A DNA stretch of 64,000 bases from Spirochaetota bacterium. GTDB taxonomy: Bacteria > Spirochaetota > UBA12135 > COTS27. Under the pieces are notes generated by a model. The model searched no databases. It saw nothing but the letters and a program-made list of their open reading frames with translations, and was not told where the DNA came from. Location of the stretch: contig AP019861.1 of assembly GCA_013426755.1 (NCBI GenBank), positions 357,048 to 421,047 on the forward strand. Reading direction: 5' to 3'. Position numbers and translations under genes: made by a program. Position 1 is the stretch's first letter. Each line of letters begins with the position of its first letter. Of this stretch, positions 32,001 to 40,297 are shown one piece after another.

Positions 32001-35000
32001 TAGACAAGTTACGGTCAATTTTCAATACCCAGACACGACTGTGCAGTCAGTGCGACTTGATACGGATATTGTGCCTTCTATAAATCATTTTACTTTAACA
32101 TTAAATCAATCTCCAGGAGATCCCTATTATAATATCCCTTATCGTCCAAATGGTAACATTATCCTCACTGCAGGAGGTTATGACAGTACAAAATTTCAAT
32201 TAATATCAGCCTCACCTAATACAGTGCTAGGTTCTAGTGTGACAATGCCAGTAACGGGCGTTAATGGAAATTATACAAATAGTTTTCAACTGCAAGAAAT
32301 AGCCTATCCTGGCAATTCATACAATTTTAGTCTGCAGTCAGTATCTATTTCTAAGAATTTACCGCGGATCACAGCTTCGTATAGCTATGCGCCTACTTCG
32401 GGAGGTACTTTGACAGGTGCTTTTATAAGTCGTCCTGATCCAACTGATCTAACTGCTGATAATATTATTTTAGATCTAGGAGGGAGCAATATTCCATTTG
32501 CAGGAGGTGGAGCATTAACGGTCACGTTAGAAGGTTACGATAGTACTTTGTATGAACTACTACCCGAAGTCGATTCCACTCATGCTACTACTGGAGCGAC
32601 ACCTGTTGCCGCGTTGCCTGATCCTATAGCGACCACTACGACTGCGGGTACTTTTGAGTATCACTTTGTGCTGAGAGAAAAAGCAGATACTAACAATAAC
32701 AGGTTATATATTATAATTATAGATTTTGATGTTATTCCAAGAGCCCCACTTTTAAATAGAGAGGACTTTGTGGTAACGCTCACGGGATCAGAACCTACGG
32801 TGAACTATCATTCAAGCGATAGTACTATATTTGAGGTGAGCGGTCTCACTAATCGCCCCAATGAAGCGACAACGATTGCATTCACTAACATTCCAAATGG
32901 ATATCGATTGATAGGAACTTCGCCACGAGAGATCCCAGATAGCGATGACGCCGGTACAGGTGCGCTTGCCAGTCGTGATCTGGTAACGTTTGAGATAGAA
33001 AGTATTATTGATTCGTCGGTGACATTCAGTTACACGCTTAGGGGTGGATATGCGGCGCAGCCAGCGTTTCCTAATGCGCCCACTGGTTCGGCTGTTGTTC
33101 TAAATTATGGGGGTAGTAATAGTAGAGGCAGTGTTGTTTCAATAATGCACTCAGGAACGACTTATACGGTTACAGGCCTTACTAATCGTGATGATCCAGA
33201 AAGAAGTATCGTAGTTCCGCCGGTATATAGTAGACATTTTATGTACGATACGACGAGTGATGGAATAGCTGTCGCTACTGATGGATCGCTTATGATAACA
33301 CCGCCTGCTTTTTTTGACCCTGCGGGGACTGACGCAGTAACAGGAGAGGTTACCTTAGCGACATATAGTGTTTATGAGATTGCTTATCCGGGTAACCGTA
33401 TAGAGTACACGATTAAGGCAAGTGGGTTTGCCGCTGAGACCACACCACTACCACCTATTACAGCAGCAAATTTCCGAGTCACATTAGAAGGCTCTCCTTC
33501 TGCGACTGTTACAGCGACTACGGGTGATTATAAGACTTTTACGGTGACCGGCTTGACAAATCGTGCCAATAAAGATACTGTCATTGAACTGATCAATCTA
33601 CCAGCGGGATACCAAGTTACCAGTTCAGCTTCACATACGAATTCAGATAGTGACGGACCAGGTACAGGTGCACGGGGTACTAGTGATTTAGCTACGTTTG
33701 TAATAATGGAAGATCCTAGTAGCGGATCATTTACATTTTTTACTTATGTTCTGCGAGGTGCTTACAGCGCCCAGGCAACCCCGCCCTTTATTTCAACAGC
33801 GGATATAACGGTGAATTACGGAGGAAGTAATCTAGGTCCGATCACCTATGATGTAGCGAATAAAAGATATAACGTTGCTGGCATGACGAACCGAAGAGAC
33901 CCCGATCGCAGTATAACCTTTCCCGCTCTAGCCCAGGTCGGCGGTGTTGATGTCTTTAGTTATGATACGACCGCAATCGGTCAATCCATAGATACGACGG
34001 GACTTCTTACGGTAGCGAAAGCAGGTTTTTCTGATCCCGCAGGGGAGAGTGTTTTTTTAAGTTTTCACACTTTTGCAATGGTTAAGGTAGTAGAAACGGC
34101 TTACCCAGCCAATAGCGTTACCTATGCGATACGTGGAACTAATATAGCTGCCCAGCCTCTAATTTCTGTAAGTAGCATTAACTTCAAATATCCTGATAAT
34201 AGTGCAATGGGAGTAGACCTTCAAACCAATGATATTCTGCCTTCTCTTTCATATATTTCGCTTCCAGAACAAAGCGTAGGAGACCCCTATCACGACCTTA
34301 CATATCAAACAAACGGCAATATAATACTCACGGTAGGCTATGATGCTAATATGTTCCAATTAGTAACAAGTACGGGGGTGGTGGTAGCAGGCTCTACTGT
34401 TACGATACCAGTAGCTCAGCCAGGGGATTTTACAGGGGGGCTATCTTTACGAGAGATTGGCTATCCAGCTAATAACCGCAATTATCAATTCAATAATTTG
34501 AATTTCCCGCGAAATTTTCCAACGATTACAGCTTCATACACTTACACACCAACAGGAGGCACTGCTATTACAGGGGATTTTCAATCATACGTTTTTGCAG
34601 ATGGAAGCAGAGCTGATCTTCAAGTAAATGAATTTATTTCATTTGGACCGGGAGGCACGCTTAGTTTTAGTTTATCAGGATATGATTCTAATTTATACCA
34701 ACTAGTCCATGAAACGAATGCTAATCATGATATTGGAACAGCACCTGTTATGACATTGCCTGTTCAAACGATAGCTGCTGATAGATACAATGCGTTCGAT
34801 TATCATTTTGAGTTACAAGAAATAGCAAACCCGAATAATAAAAGACTACATGTCATTAAGTTGACTTTCATGCTTGTTGATATAGGAGATTTTGAGGTTA
34901 CTCAAAGTGGGTCTTCTGTTAGCGTTAATAGAGTGGGAGGAAATAGTGGTGATATAGATTTTTATTTATCTACATTTGGTGTGACTGGCTTAACGAATGG

Positions 35001-35241
35001 TGATGGCAGGGATGTGTCAGTTACATTCACTCCGCCTGTTGGGTATGGTATTGTCAATGAAGGAACAGGTGCAGTTGGTGGGGCAGGTGTGCCCGAAACG
35101 AAGACGGTTTCTGACCCAGCTGGAACGGATGTTGTAGCGATTGCAGACCTTACAACTTTTAAGATAAGAAATCTAACAGATAGTACTAAAGAGTACACCT
35201 ATACCGTGCGAGGTAGTTTTGCCGCTGGTTCTATCCCTTAA
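26002..35241 (+). CDS. Giant (3079-aa) modular repeat lipoprotein, module-B type
   Basis: The ATG follows a GAGGAAA ribosome site at 25988-25994. The N-terminus is basic, with a hydrophobic stretch ending in lipobox MLANC, then a Gly/Pro-rich linker. The body is built of alternating ~115-120-aa domains. One type reads NFQVTLAGSTP, VEGLTNRANE and FTYTLRGEY-x-AQA. The other reads LTVNY-x-G, ITVALSGTTYTVSGLTNG, GFVYD and LATFRVYE-x-AY. The GLTN/GMTN/DLTN motif occurs about 20 times. The DNA period of a pair is 708-729 bp. A third domain type (GGYDSTKFQL or GYDSTLYEL with EIAYPGN) appears at two places and resembles the end of the gene at 3-2651. No catalytic motif is seen. It is likely a surface lipoprotein of unknown function. 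Confidence 0.9.
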   Translation: MTILRNLTHHFKSLNDRSSRKRVSLGTKIIGLSLISLSVVLMLANCGGAPAGGNPVPPVDIEQPNPSNTSPPIESAAIEVRLGLDANADNVEIASYEFDSNNNIGTFTLGTFTNVASSQPLVLSFTIPAGYGFVPPESNEYIIDESNPLLARATVMALRDNVNEQGFLDLATFRVRAVDASGVVFSDVIYSYVVRAKYVMPSESVIPQSFSVMLAGSSPSVDSIEAVPGAANTYHVQVTGLTNRANEDTIIAFTPPTGYTLTAPSESSPYTHTDSDNEGTVEIASADLVTFTIQAEADSSQSSNYIVRGAYAAQATPPTAIPVADLTVNYAGSSSGDASSGITIALSDTEPTYTVSGLTNLDNPDRSIMIAALSDPMFAYALADGVTVDEAGVLTLSASAFAVPAGRGPQGESELAMFRVQETAYTNNGVTYTIKADSFADGRSLPVVTATDFKVTLAGSNPRVEAVENETNIFQITDLTNRADEDTMIEFVNLPSGYRLVGSIPQTYTYTNSDRAGTGAIDSADLVTFMIESQMIPNETFTYTLRGAYAAQASPPTIPRTALTVNYAGSSSGDASSGITVALSGTTYTVSGLTNGADPDRSMMIAALSGPGFVYDDATNGITSNSDGTLTIEKSAFTIPAGEGPVASESDLATFRVYESAYTGNDVTYTIKADRFADGLPPPSVTTNNFQVTLAGSTPNVDSVAAVTGQVNAYQVQVTGLTNRANENTVITFTPPTDYRLTTASESSPYTRADSDGASTGAIASDDLVTFTIEDTNNNLRVFTYTLRGEYVAQASPPAISSSTITVVYGGLNSENPSSGITVALSGTTYTVSGLTNRDDLNRHIVIGAPSDNKFAYDPSVGGGSLVTGGDLRITAPGFTEPAGSGPHGEFDLATFRIHETAYANNGVTYTIKADSFADGLSPPSVTAGNFQVTLAGSTPSVVAVTSDPNVFQVEGLTNRANENTVITFTLPTDYQLTTASERSPYTNTDSDGASTGAIASNDLVTFTIEDTNNNLRVFTYTLRGEYLAQASLPSIPAAALTVNYAGTNSGVSGSGITVALSDTTYTVSGLTNGIDPDRSMTIAALGGPGFVYDASAAGITSNSDGTLTIGKSAFTIPTGSGPVTSESVLATFRVYESAYTGNDDTYTIRADRFAARSAPAVTANNFQVTLAGSTPNVAVALALGETSKYQVDLTGLTNRVDEDTTVRFTLPDGYQFTAGSTRSPHIVPSSTTNRSGTSAITSRDLVTFEIADVNDANWKFTYTVNGAYAAQASPPTIPQTALTVNYDGTNSGVSGSGITVALSGTTYTVSGLTNGIDPTRSMTIAAFNAPGFVYDDAANGITSNGDGTLTIAKSAFTIPAGEGPVASESDLATFRVYESVYRGNSVTYTIRADRFADGLSSPIVTATDFQVTLVGSTPNVVAVTGEPNVFQVEGLTNRVNEDAVITFTPPTDYELVDTATSELSPYTHRNSDRAGTGAITSENLVVFTIADRRYSQRRFTYTLRGAYLAQASPPTISQSDLTVNYDGTNSGVSASGITVALSGMTYTVSGLTNGADPTRSMMIAALGGTGFVYDTSAAGFTSSGGTLTIAQSAFMLPAGSGPHGEFELATFRIQETAYANNSVTYTIRADSFADGLSPPSVTAADFQVTLVGSTPSVVAVTGEPNVFEVEGLTNRAGSEVTTINFAIPSGYELTSGDAVTDIVDADTSGTGALDSRPLVTFAIRDQTYPSRMFAYTVRGAYAAQATPAISDSDLTITYGGSNSGGSAITVALSDTTYTVSGLTNRENPLDRRITIAALRTPGFVYETSATGVTLNGDGTLMIGADAFTDPSGTTERLTGFLLATFTVYETAYRNNARRYEIQAASISAQATPPFIPVTDITVAYGGSNLGPITYETANKRYNVAGMTNRKNPDRSITILAPPQSNIFSYDTAAAPGQSVDPTTGQLTIAKAGFSDPSGEGALNFHDLAAVRVVETAYPANSVTYTIRGTSIAAQPIIDDRQVTVNFQYPDTTVQSVRLDTDIVPSINHFTLTLNQSPGDPYYNIPYRPNGNIILTAGGYDSTKFQLISASPNTVLGSSVTMPVTGVNGNYTNSFQLQEIAYPGNSYNFSLQSVSISKNLPRITASYSYAPTSGGTLTGAFISRPDPTDLTADNIILDLGGSNIPFAGGGALTVTLEGYDSTLYELLPEVDSTHATTGATPVAALPDPIATTTTAGTFEYHFVLREKADTNNNRLYIIIIDFDVIPRAPLLNREDFVVTLTGSEPTVNYHSSDSTIFEVSGLTNRPNEATTIAFTNIPNGYRLIGTSPREIPDSDDAGTGALASRDLVTFEIESIIDSSVTFSYTLRGGYAAQPAFPNAPTGSAVVLNYGGSNSRGSVVSIMHSGTTYTVTGLTNRDDPERSIVVPPVYSRHFMYDTTSDGIAVATDGSLMITPPAFFDPAGTDAVTGEVTLATYSVYEIAYPGNRIEYTIKASGFAAETTPLPPITAANFRVTLEGSPSATVTATTGDYKTFTVTGLTNRANKDTVIELINLPAGYQVTSSASHTNSDSDGPGTGARGTSDLATFVIMEDPSSGSFTFFTYVLRGAYSAQATPPFISTADITVNYGGSNLGPITYDVANKRYNVAGMTNRRDPDRSITFPALAQVGGVDVFSYDTTAIGQSIDTTGLLTVAKAGFSDPAGESVFLSFHTFAMVKVVETAYPANSVTYAIRGTNIAAQPLISVSSINFKYPDNSAMGVDLQTNDILPSLSYISLPEQSVGDPYHDLTYQTNGNIILTVGYDANMFQLVTSTGVVVAGSTVTIPVAQPGDFTGGLSLREIGYPANNRNYQFNNLNFPRNFPTITASYTYTPTGGTAITGDFQSYVFADGSRADLQVNEFISFGPGGTLSFSLSGYDSNLYQLVHETNANHDIGTAPVMTLPVQTIAADRYNAFDYHFELQEIANPNNKRLHVIKLTFMLVDIGDFEVTQSGSSVSVNRVGGNSGDIDFYLSTFGVTGLTNGDGRDVSVTFTPPVGYGIVNEGTGAVGGAGVPETKTVSDPAGTDVVAIADLTTFKIRNLTDSTKEYTYTVRGSFAAGSIP

Positions 35242-35536
35242 TATAAGTTCTCCCCTGGGGCTAAAAACCTAGTTGAGATCATTTGCGGTAAAAAGATGAG
35301 CCCACTTATTTTAAGTGAAGTGGGCTAAGAGTCATTTAAAGCAACTATTTTTGTCATAAGTAGCTACTTTTACGGCTATTTTTCTGATAAGTAAGTTTAT
35401 AAATGTTTTTGAGATGCGGCGATGTCTTCTCAGTGGTCTGCATGCTGTTTTATAACAAAACACATAGTAAAATGCATGATAAAATTTACGATGTAATCTT
35501 TTACAAATTTTAGATAATCAGTGAGCGAATTTACAG
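35242..35536. other. Intergenic region with an inverted repeat
   Basis: AGCCCACTT (35299-35307) and AAGTGGGCT (35318-35326) form a perfect 9-bp stem with a 10-nt loop. On the plus strand there is no U-run after it. On the minus strand the stem is followed by CATCTTTTTACC. It probably ends the transcript of the lipoprotein gene, but its polarity is unclear. The remainder is AT-rich leader DNA before purC, whose ribosome site is weak. Confidence 0.5.
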
Positions 35537-36517
35537 ATGAATGAAAATAGCATGATAATAATTGAGCGCGCGCTTAAGCAGGGACGAATTTTAAAGGAAA
35601 CAGACTTTTCTTTCTGTGGAGAGCGACGTGTTGGAAAAGTCCGTGATATGTATGACAGGAAGCGAGATTTAGTGATGATCACAACCGACCGCCAATCTGC
35701 CTTCGATCGCGTGCTTGCTGAGGTACCGTTTAAAGGACAGGTTTTATCGCAGGTGAGCGGATATTGGTTTGATGAGACTGAGGACATTGTGAAAAATCAC
35801 ATTATCGAATCACCGCACCCTAATGTGCATATCGTTAAAAAATTAGCAATGTTTCCTGTCGAATTTGTGGTTCGTGGTTATCTAACGGGCGTGAGTGCTA
35901 CGTCGGTGTGGACGGCTTATGCTAGGGGAGATCGGAAGTTTGCTGGACATGATTTGCCTGATGGATTGGTTAAAAACGTTAAATTTCCAGAGCCATTAGT
36001 AACGCCGTCGACAAAGAGTGATCATGGCGATGAAACGATCAGTGTCGCTGACATAGTAACGCGTGGCCTTATGACTGAGCGTGACCGCGATGCTTGTGTG
36101 GAGATCGTTTTAGAGTTATTTGCACGCGGGCAAGCATTAGCCCATAAAAATGGTCTTATCCTAGTCGATACGAAGTACGAACTGGGCAGAGATGAAAAGG
36201 GCAATATCGTACTTGCTGATGAAATACACACACCTGATTCGTCAAGATACTGGCTGGCTGAAGATTACGAGGCGAGAATTAAAAACAATCAAGAACCTAA
36301 GTACATTGACAAGGAATTTTTACGGCTGTGGTTTAAGGAAAATTCTAATCCGTACAAAGATGCCTCCTTACCAGAAGCGCCTAGTGAGCTTATTAGTGAA
36401 TTGGCGCGTCGTTATGTGTTATTTTATGAAAAAATCACGGGAAAAAGCTTTGATTACAGGGAAGCCCATTGGGACGTGCCACTTACAGCAGAAATTAAAA
36501 AAGCTCTCACACCTTAA
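35537..36517 (+). CDS. purC: Phosphoribosylaminoimidazole-succinocarboxamide synthase (SAICAR synthetase)
   Basis: PurC catalyses the ATP-dependent joining of aspartate to CAIR in cytosolic purine synthesis. The 326-aa sequence shows the family's GKVRDMYD segment (residues ~35-42), TTDRQSAFDRVLAEVPFKG, the substrate-loop segment RGYLTGVSATSVW, PLVTPSTKSDHGDE, and the metal/ATP segment ILVDTKYELG followed by DEIHTPDSSRYW. It is longer than the ~240-aa common bacterial form and matches the ~300-aa class in layout. It stands alone on the plus strand between a lipoprotein gene and a convergent minus-strand cluster; no other pur gene is in the window. Confidence 0.96.
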   Translation: MNENSMIIIERALKQGRILKETDFSFCGERRVGKVRDMYDRKRDLVMITTDRQSAFDRVLAEVPFKGQVLSQVSGYWFDETEDIVKNHIIESPHPNVHIVKKLAMFPVEFVVRGYLTGVSATSVWTAYARGDRKFAGHDLPDGLVKNVKFPEPLVTPSTKSDHGDETISVADIVTRGLMTERDRDACVEIVLELFARGQALAHKNGLILVDTKYELGRDEKGNIVLADEIHTPDSSRYWLAEDYEARIKNNQEPKYIDKEFLRLWFKENSNPYKDASLPEAPSELISELARRYVLFYEKITGKSFDYREAHWDVPLTAEIKKALTP

Positions 36518-36536
36518 AACAGGCGAGGTCTTAAAA

Positions 36537-36569
36537 TAGGTAGGGCAATAACAATAATTTACCTACCTA
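36537..36569. repeat. Inverted repeat between convergent genes
   Basis: TAGGTAGG (36537-36544) and CCTACCTA (36562-36569) are perfect complements separated by 17 nt, in the 139-bp gap where purC and the minus-strand gene at 36657 converge. A shared terminator role fits the position, but neither side has a clear U-run. Confidence 0.45.
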
Positions 36570-36656
36570 GTTATTACCTGTCTAGTTATTACTCGCCCTA
36601 GTTACGATACTTATTAAAGCAGCATAATGACGTAAAATTGCTAGAAAATTACTGGA

Positions 36657-37388
36657 CTAGGGAGCAGCTAGAAAATAGGCGCGAGTTCGGGCAAGTTTAT
36701 TGAGTTTTCGTGTGATGACGCGTGTGTAATCAATTTCGCGTTTTTGGATTTTATAAACAGTTGTTTCTAGGAAATCTAGTTTAGAGCGGGGGCGTAGTGT
36801 CCGTGCTACTTCGAAGTATTCGAGGGTTTGGTTCCAGCTTTCTAGTGCGCCCTTGTAGAGAACTTCGGCAATATCTAGTGATTTTAGAATGTCTTCTTTA
36901 TAGGGAATGTTGAAGAAAACAGGGCGATGTTTGTCGAAGCGTGCTGCGAGAAAAACCCAATTTTTAGTTAAGAGGTAATGGAGGTGCATATTTACAAGCA
37001 CCTTATATTTTTCATATTCGGCTTCATTTTCGTGAGGAATGAGCGCTTGAATGGGTGGGGCGAAGGGAACTTTTAGGGCTACTTGCAACCAATGGAGATT
37101 GCGTGCTAGATCGTGATTTTCGTATAATTGTGGCAGGTAGTAGAGGTTGTAAAATTCTTCTTTATAGCGAAGTTTTCTGGCATGACTACTCTCTACGAGC
37201 AGAGCAAGGATTATTATAAAAACAATGGGGAAGTGGAGTTTTTTTGTGATGGATGTATGGATTGATTGATGAATTGATTTGTAGCTTAACTTATAGCCTA
37301 ACATATAGCCCAACTTATAGATTAACTTATAGCCTAACTTATGAATTAACTTAGGGATTAGAGTTTTGATGGGGATTAGGGGTTTCAT
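36657..37388 (-). CDS. Secreted or periplasmic conserved hypothetical protein
   Basis: The 243-aa product has a signal peptide late in its N-terminus (KKLHFPIVFIIILALLVESSHA, cleavage after SHA near residue 71). A charged, helix-rich domain follows (YLPQLYENHDLARNLHWLQ, KVLVNMHLHYLL, FFNIPYKEDILKSLDIAEVLYKGAL). The mature part reminds me of a conserved spirochaetal hypothetical protein with the pattern FANPLYAL ... MHLN ... DKP-x-x-YFYNAPW; this is recollection, not a search. The start is uncertain: the first ~35 residues (LGYKLIYKLGYMLGYKLSY) come from a 15-bp tandem repeat, and an internal ATG at 37304 would give a shorter leader. No clear ribosome site decides. It lies last in the minus-strand cluster. 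Confidence 0.75.
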   Translation of the reverse strand: MKPLIPIKTLIPKLIHKLGYKLIYKLGYMLGYKLSYKSIHQSIHTSITKKLHFPIVFIIILALLVESSHARKLRYKEEFYNLYYLPQLYENHDLARNLHWLQVALKVPFAPPIQALIPHENEAEYEKYKVLVNMHLHYLLTKNWVFLAARFDKHRPVFFNIPYKEDILKSLDIAEVLYKGALESWNQTLEYFEVARTLRPRSKLDFLETTVYKIQKREIDYTRVITRKLNKLARTRAYFLAAP

Positions 37389-37394
37389 GGTTTT

Positions 37395-37606
37395 ATTATC
37401 GTAAAATAACGAGTAAATGTTATGAAATAGACAATAAAGAGAGTTTTGTTGAGGAGTAAATATTATGAAATGACAATAAAGAGAGTTTTGTTGAGGAGTA
37501 AATATTATGAAATGACAATAAAGAGAGTTTTATTGAGGAGTAAATATTATGAAATAGACAATAAAGAGAGTTTTGTTGAGGAGTAAATATTATGAAATAG
37601 ATAGTA
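37395..37606. repeat. ~42-bp tandem repeats (about five copies)
   Basis: The unit contains GAGTTTTGTTGAGGAGTAAA followed by TATTATGAAAT and recurs at 37441, 37483, 37525 and 37568, with a degenerate copy before the first. It lies upstream of the minus-strand gene at 36657, in its promoter position. Confidence 0.8.
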
Positions 37607-37616
37607 TTAAATGCGA

Positions 37617-38335
37617 ACTTACTTTGGGTGGAAATAGGAATTCAATTTGGGTGGAAATGGAGACTCAATTTAGGTAGAAATGGGAACTCAATTTGGGTGG
37701 AAATGAGAACTCAATTTGGGTAGAAATGGGAACTTAATTTGGGTAGAAATGGGAACTCAATTTGGGTGGAAATGGAGACTTGCTTTGGGTAGAAATGGGG
37801 ACTTACTTTGGGTAGAAATGAGAACTCAATTTGAGTGGAAATGGAGACTTACTTTGGGTAGAAATGGGAACTCAATTTGGGTAGAAATGGGAACTCAATT
37901 TGGGTAGAAATGGGAACTCAATTTGGGTAGAAATGGGAACTCAATTTGTTGTGGAAATGGGGACTTAATTTGGGTGGAAATGGAGACTTGCTTTGGGTGA
38001 AAATGGAGACTTACTTTGGGTAGAAATGAAGACTTGCTTTGAGTAGAAATGAGAACTTAATTTGGGTAGAAATGGGGACTCAATTTGGGTGGAAATGGGA
38101 ACTTACTTTGGGTGGAAATGGGAACTCAATTTGAGTGGAAATGGGGACTTAGTTTGGGTAGAAATGGGAACTTACTTTGGGTGGAAATGGGAACTCAATT
38201 TGAGTGGAAATGGGAACTTACTTTGGGTAGAAATGGGAACTTACTTTGGGTAGAAATGGGAACTCAATTTGGGTGGAAATGGGAACTCAATTTGGGTAGA
38301 AATGGGAACTCAATTTGGGTAGAAATGGAGACTTA
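37617..38335. repeat. 23-bp minisatellite, about 30 copies
   Basis: The unit AACTCAATTTGGGTAGAAAT plus GGG repeats without interruption. Most variants are A/G and C/T changes: CTCAATTT, CTTACTTT or CTTGCTTT, and GGTAGAAA or GGTGGAAA. Because 23 is not a multiple of three, long plus-strand frames arise that read the same unit in all frames; these are artefacts. The array runs up to the stop codon of the flavoprotein gene at 38333, so it forms that gene's 3' untranslated region. Confidence 0.9.
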
Positions 38336-40297
38336 ATTTACGTGGATGCCTTTCGGTCTTATGGGCGTGAATGTATCGAAGAAATGTCTGGGTAGCTTGC
38401 CAATGGGAGTGGTGATGGTTTGGAGATTGCTTCCGTGATGAATGAGCTGCGCTAGATAATGTGAGGCGAGCGGAGCAAACGAGAACCCACTTTTATAATA
38501 AAGGGCACTTACATATATAATAGGATCGGTCATAATAGGATCGGTCTTAGCGGGGGGAAGGGAAGACTTGTTCTTTGCATCATTGATATATCCTAATAAA
38601 GGCATGCGATCAAAGCTTCGTCCGCGCAGTCCTGATAGAAATTCACTTATTTCAAGGGGGGTAGTGGATTTTTGGGTGTGTGGTGTTTTTGGTGCTGTTT
38701 TGAAGTAGGTTTTAAAGATAATTTCTAGTGTTTTAAGTAGCTCTGCTTGGGAAGGAATGGGTTTGGGCTGTGATTTTGTGGTGAGATTGCTTGTGGTGAG
38801 ATTGCGATTAGCGGCGCCGAAATAAAGGTTTGCTTTGTTATGAATTAGGTAATATTTACGCATAAAACTAATAATGGCATCTTTTTCTAGTAAAGGTCCT
38901 TTAAAAGTGAGGGCTGTTCCTTCTATATCGTGGGAATTGAGCGTGTAATGGGGAGTATGATTGAGTAGTTGTCTTAGGGCAGACCCTGTTGTGAGGACTA
39001 GTTTTTTTGTGTAAAATGTTAGGTTTGTTGTACTGTTCTCTGGTGAAAAATGTACTTTGATATACTTCCTATTGAGATTGGGAGTAGTATACCTTGCTTT
39101 GAGATGATTATTCCCAGCTTGAGGAGAAGAGGTGGGAGAATTGGTAGAAGAGGTAGGAGGAGTAGGAGTGTAGGTTTCATTTGGAAAGAAATTATTGACC
39201 GTACCGTTACAAAATTCTACGTGGTTATGGGCTAGTAATATCTTTTTTAGAGCGGTTAGTAATTTCCTAGGAGGCACTGTCCATTCTGAAGGAAATCGAA
39301 TTATTTTAGCTGTTTTTTCTTGAATTGTTAAGTGGTTAGCGAGCCAGGATGGAAGTTCAGTGAGTTCTTGACCGAATGACAAATTCTCTCTCTGAGCTCT
39401 ATTTTTCAGGCTTTGCAATGTATTTTCTAAGGGGTTATTAGAAAGAGTAGTATCGGTAGTAAGGTGAGATTGGCTAGTATCGGTAGCGAGATGAGATTTA
39501 TTAGTATTGGTAGTAAGGTGAGATTTACTAGTATCGGTAGCGAGATGAGATTTATTAGTATCGGTAGTAAGGTGAGATTTACTAGTATCGGTAGCGAGAT
39601 GAGATTTATTAGTATCGGTAGTAAGGTGAGATTGGCTAGTATCGGTAGCGAGATGAGATTTATTAGTATTGGTAGCAGAATGAGATTTACTAGCAGCAGT
39701 AATGAAATGAGATTTGCTATTACTCATATTGGCTTGTTCGTGGGAGTGATGATTGGCATTAAAATGGGGGTTGCTCTTAGCGGTTGCTGTCAATGTGGGG
39801 TTGAGGGTTGAAGTAGACGGTTTTTCTGAGGAATTCTCTTTATTAAATTGTGATGAAGTTGAGAATGGTGTTTTAGATGAAGTTTTGGGTTTATGTGGAG
39901 AGCAATGTGGGTAAATATGATAATCGTCTAGGGGTTGTAATAAATTGGATATTTGGCTAGCGGATTCTATGGTCTGGATCCAGGTGGGCACCATGGCAAG
40001 GGAATGTAGGAGAAATGTTCGCATGGGAGAGAAATTTTCATGATTGGGTGGGGTGAGCACATTTTTTAGTGTATTTAAGGCGAGATTCTGGTCGCCAAGT
40101 TCCATTGAGAGAATGCCTGCGGCGTTCCAGCTTGCTGTGTGGAAAGTAGATTGGGTGAGAATGAGAATAGATAATGGATGCTTGGGTGTTGCCTGGCGAA
40201 TGAGTTCGTAAGCAGTACTCAATCCAATAATTCCCGACCCAATGATGATAACATCATAATATTTTTTATGTGGAAGTACTGTCGATGAAGGTATCAA
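38333..40297 (-). CDS. FAD-dependent oxidoreductase of the DAO family (glycine oxidase/ThiO-like) with low-complexity insert
   Basis: Residues 15-32 (DVIIIGSGIIGLSTAYEL) carry the GxGxxG dinucleotide-binding motif. SWNAAGILSMELGDQ follows. The C-terminal part has GLRGRSFDRMPLLGY and YYKSGFSFAPLASHYLAQLI, typical of DAO-family FAD-binding ends. The family oxidises amines or amino acids; a ThiO-like role in thiamine synthesis is possible, but no thi gene is adjacent. At 654 aa it is nearly twice the usual ~370. Residues ~130-290 are a Ser/Thr/His/Asn-rich insert with nine-residue repeats (KSHLATDTN, KSHLTTDTS), and a second Pro/Ser/Thr tract lies near 377-400. The TTG start at 40297 lies in repeats and is uncertain. 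It lies downstream of trpA. Confidence 0.8.
   Translation of the reverse strand: MIPSSTVLPHKKYYDVIIIGSGIIGLSTAYELIRQATPKHPLSILILTQSTFHTASWNAAGILSMELGDQNLALNTLKNVLTPPNHENFSPMRTFLLHSLAMVPTWIQTIESASQISNLLQPLDDYHIYPHCSPHKPKTSSKTPFSTSSQFNKENSSEKPSTSTLNPTLTATAKSNPHFNANHHSHEQANMSNSKSHFITAASKSHSATNTNKSHLATDTSQSHLTTDTNKSHLATDTSKSHLTTDTNKSHLATDTSKSHLTTNTNKSHLATDTSQSHLTTDTTLSNNPLENTLQSLKNRAQRENLSFGQELTELPSWLANHLTIQEKTAKIIRFPSEWTVPPRKLLTALKKILLAHNHVEFCNGTVNNFFPNETYTPTPPTSSTNSPTSSPQAGNNHLKARYTTPNLNRKYIKVHFSPENSTTNLTFYTKKLVLTTGSALRQLLNHTPHYTLNSHDIEGTALTFKGPLLEKDAIISFMRKYYLIHNKANLYFGAANRNLTTSNLTTKSQPKPIPSQAELLKTLEIIFKTYFKTAPKTPHTQKSTTPLEISEFLSGLRGRSFDRMPLLGYINDAKNKSSLPPAKTDPIMTDPIIYVSALYYKSGFSFAPLASHYLAQLIHHGSNLQTITTPIGKLPRHFFDTFTPIRPKGIHVN
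39440..39720 (-). repeat. 27-bp in-frame coding minisatellite
   Basis: On the plus strand, TAGTATCGGTAGCGAGATGA and TAGTATCGGTAGTAAGGTGA alternate with a 27-bp period, about ten copies. Each unit encodes nine residues, KSHLATDTN or KSHLTTDTS, inside the flavoprotein. The unit length keeps the frame, so the copy number can vary without inactivating the gene. Confidence 0.88.

Noticed and set aside
37716..38336. Plus-strand frames rich in Trp, Gly and Asn (GWKWELNLGRNGN)
   Set aside because: They arise from the 23-bp minisatellite read through all frames; no start signal.
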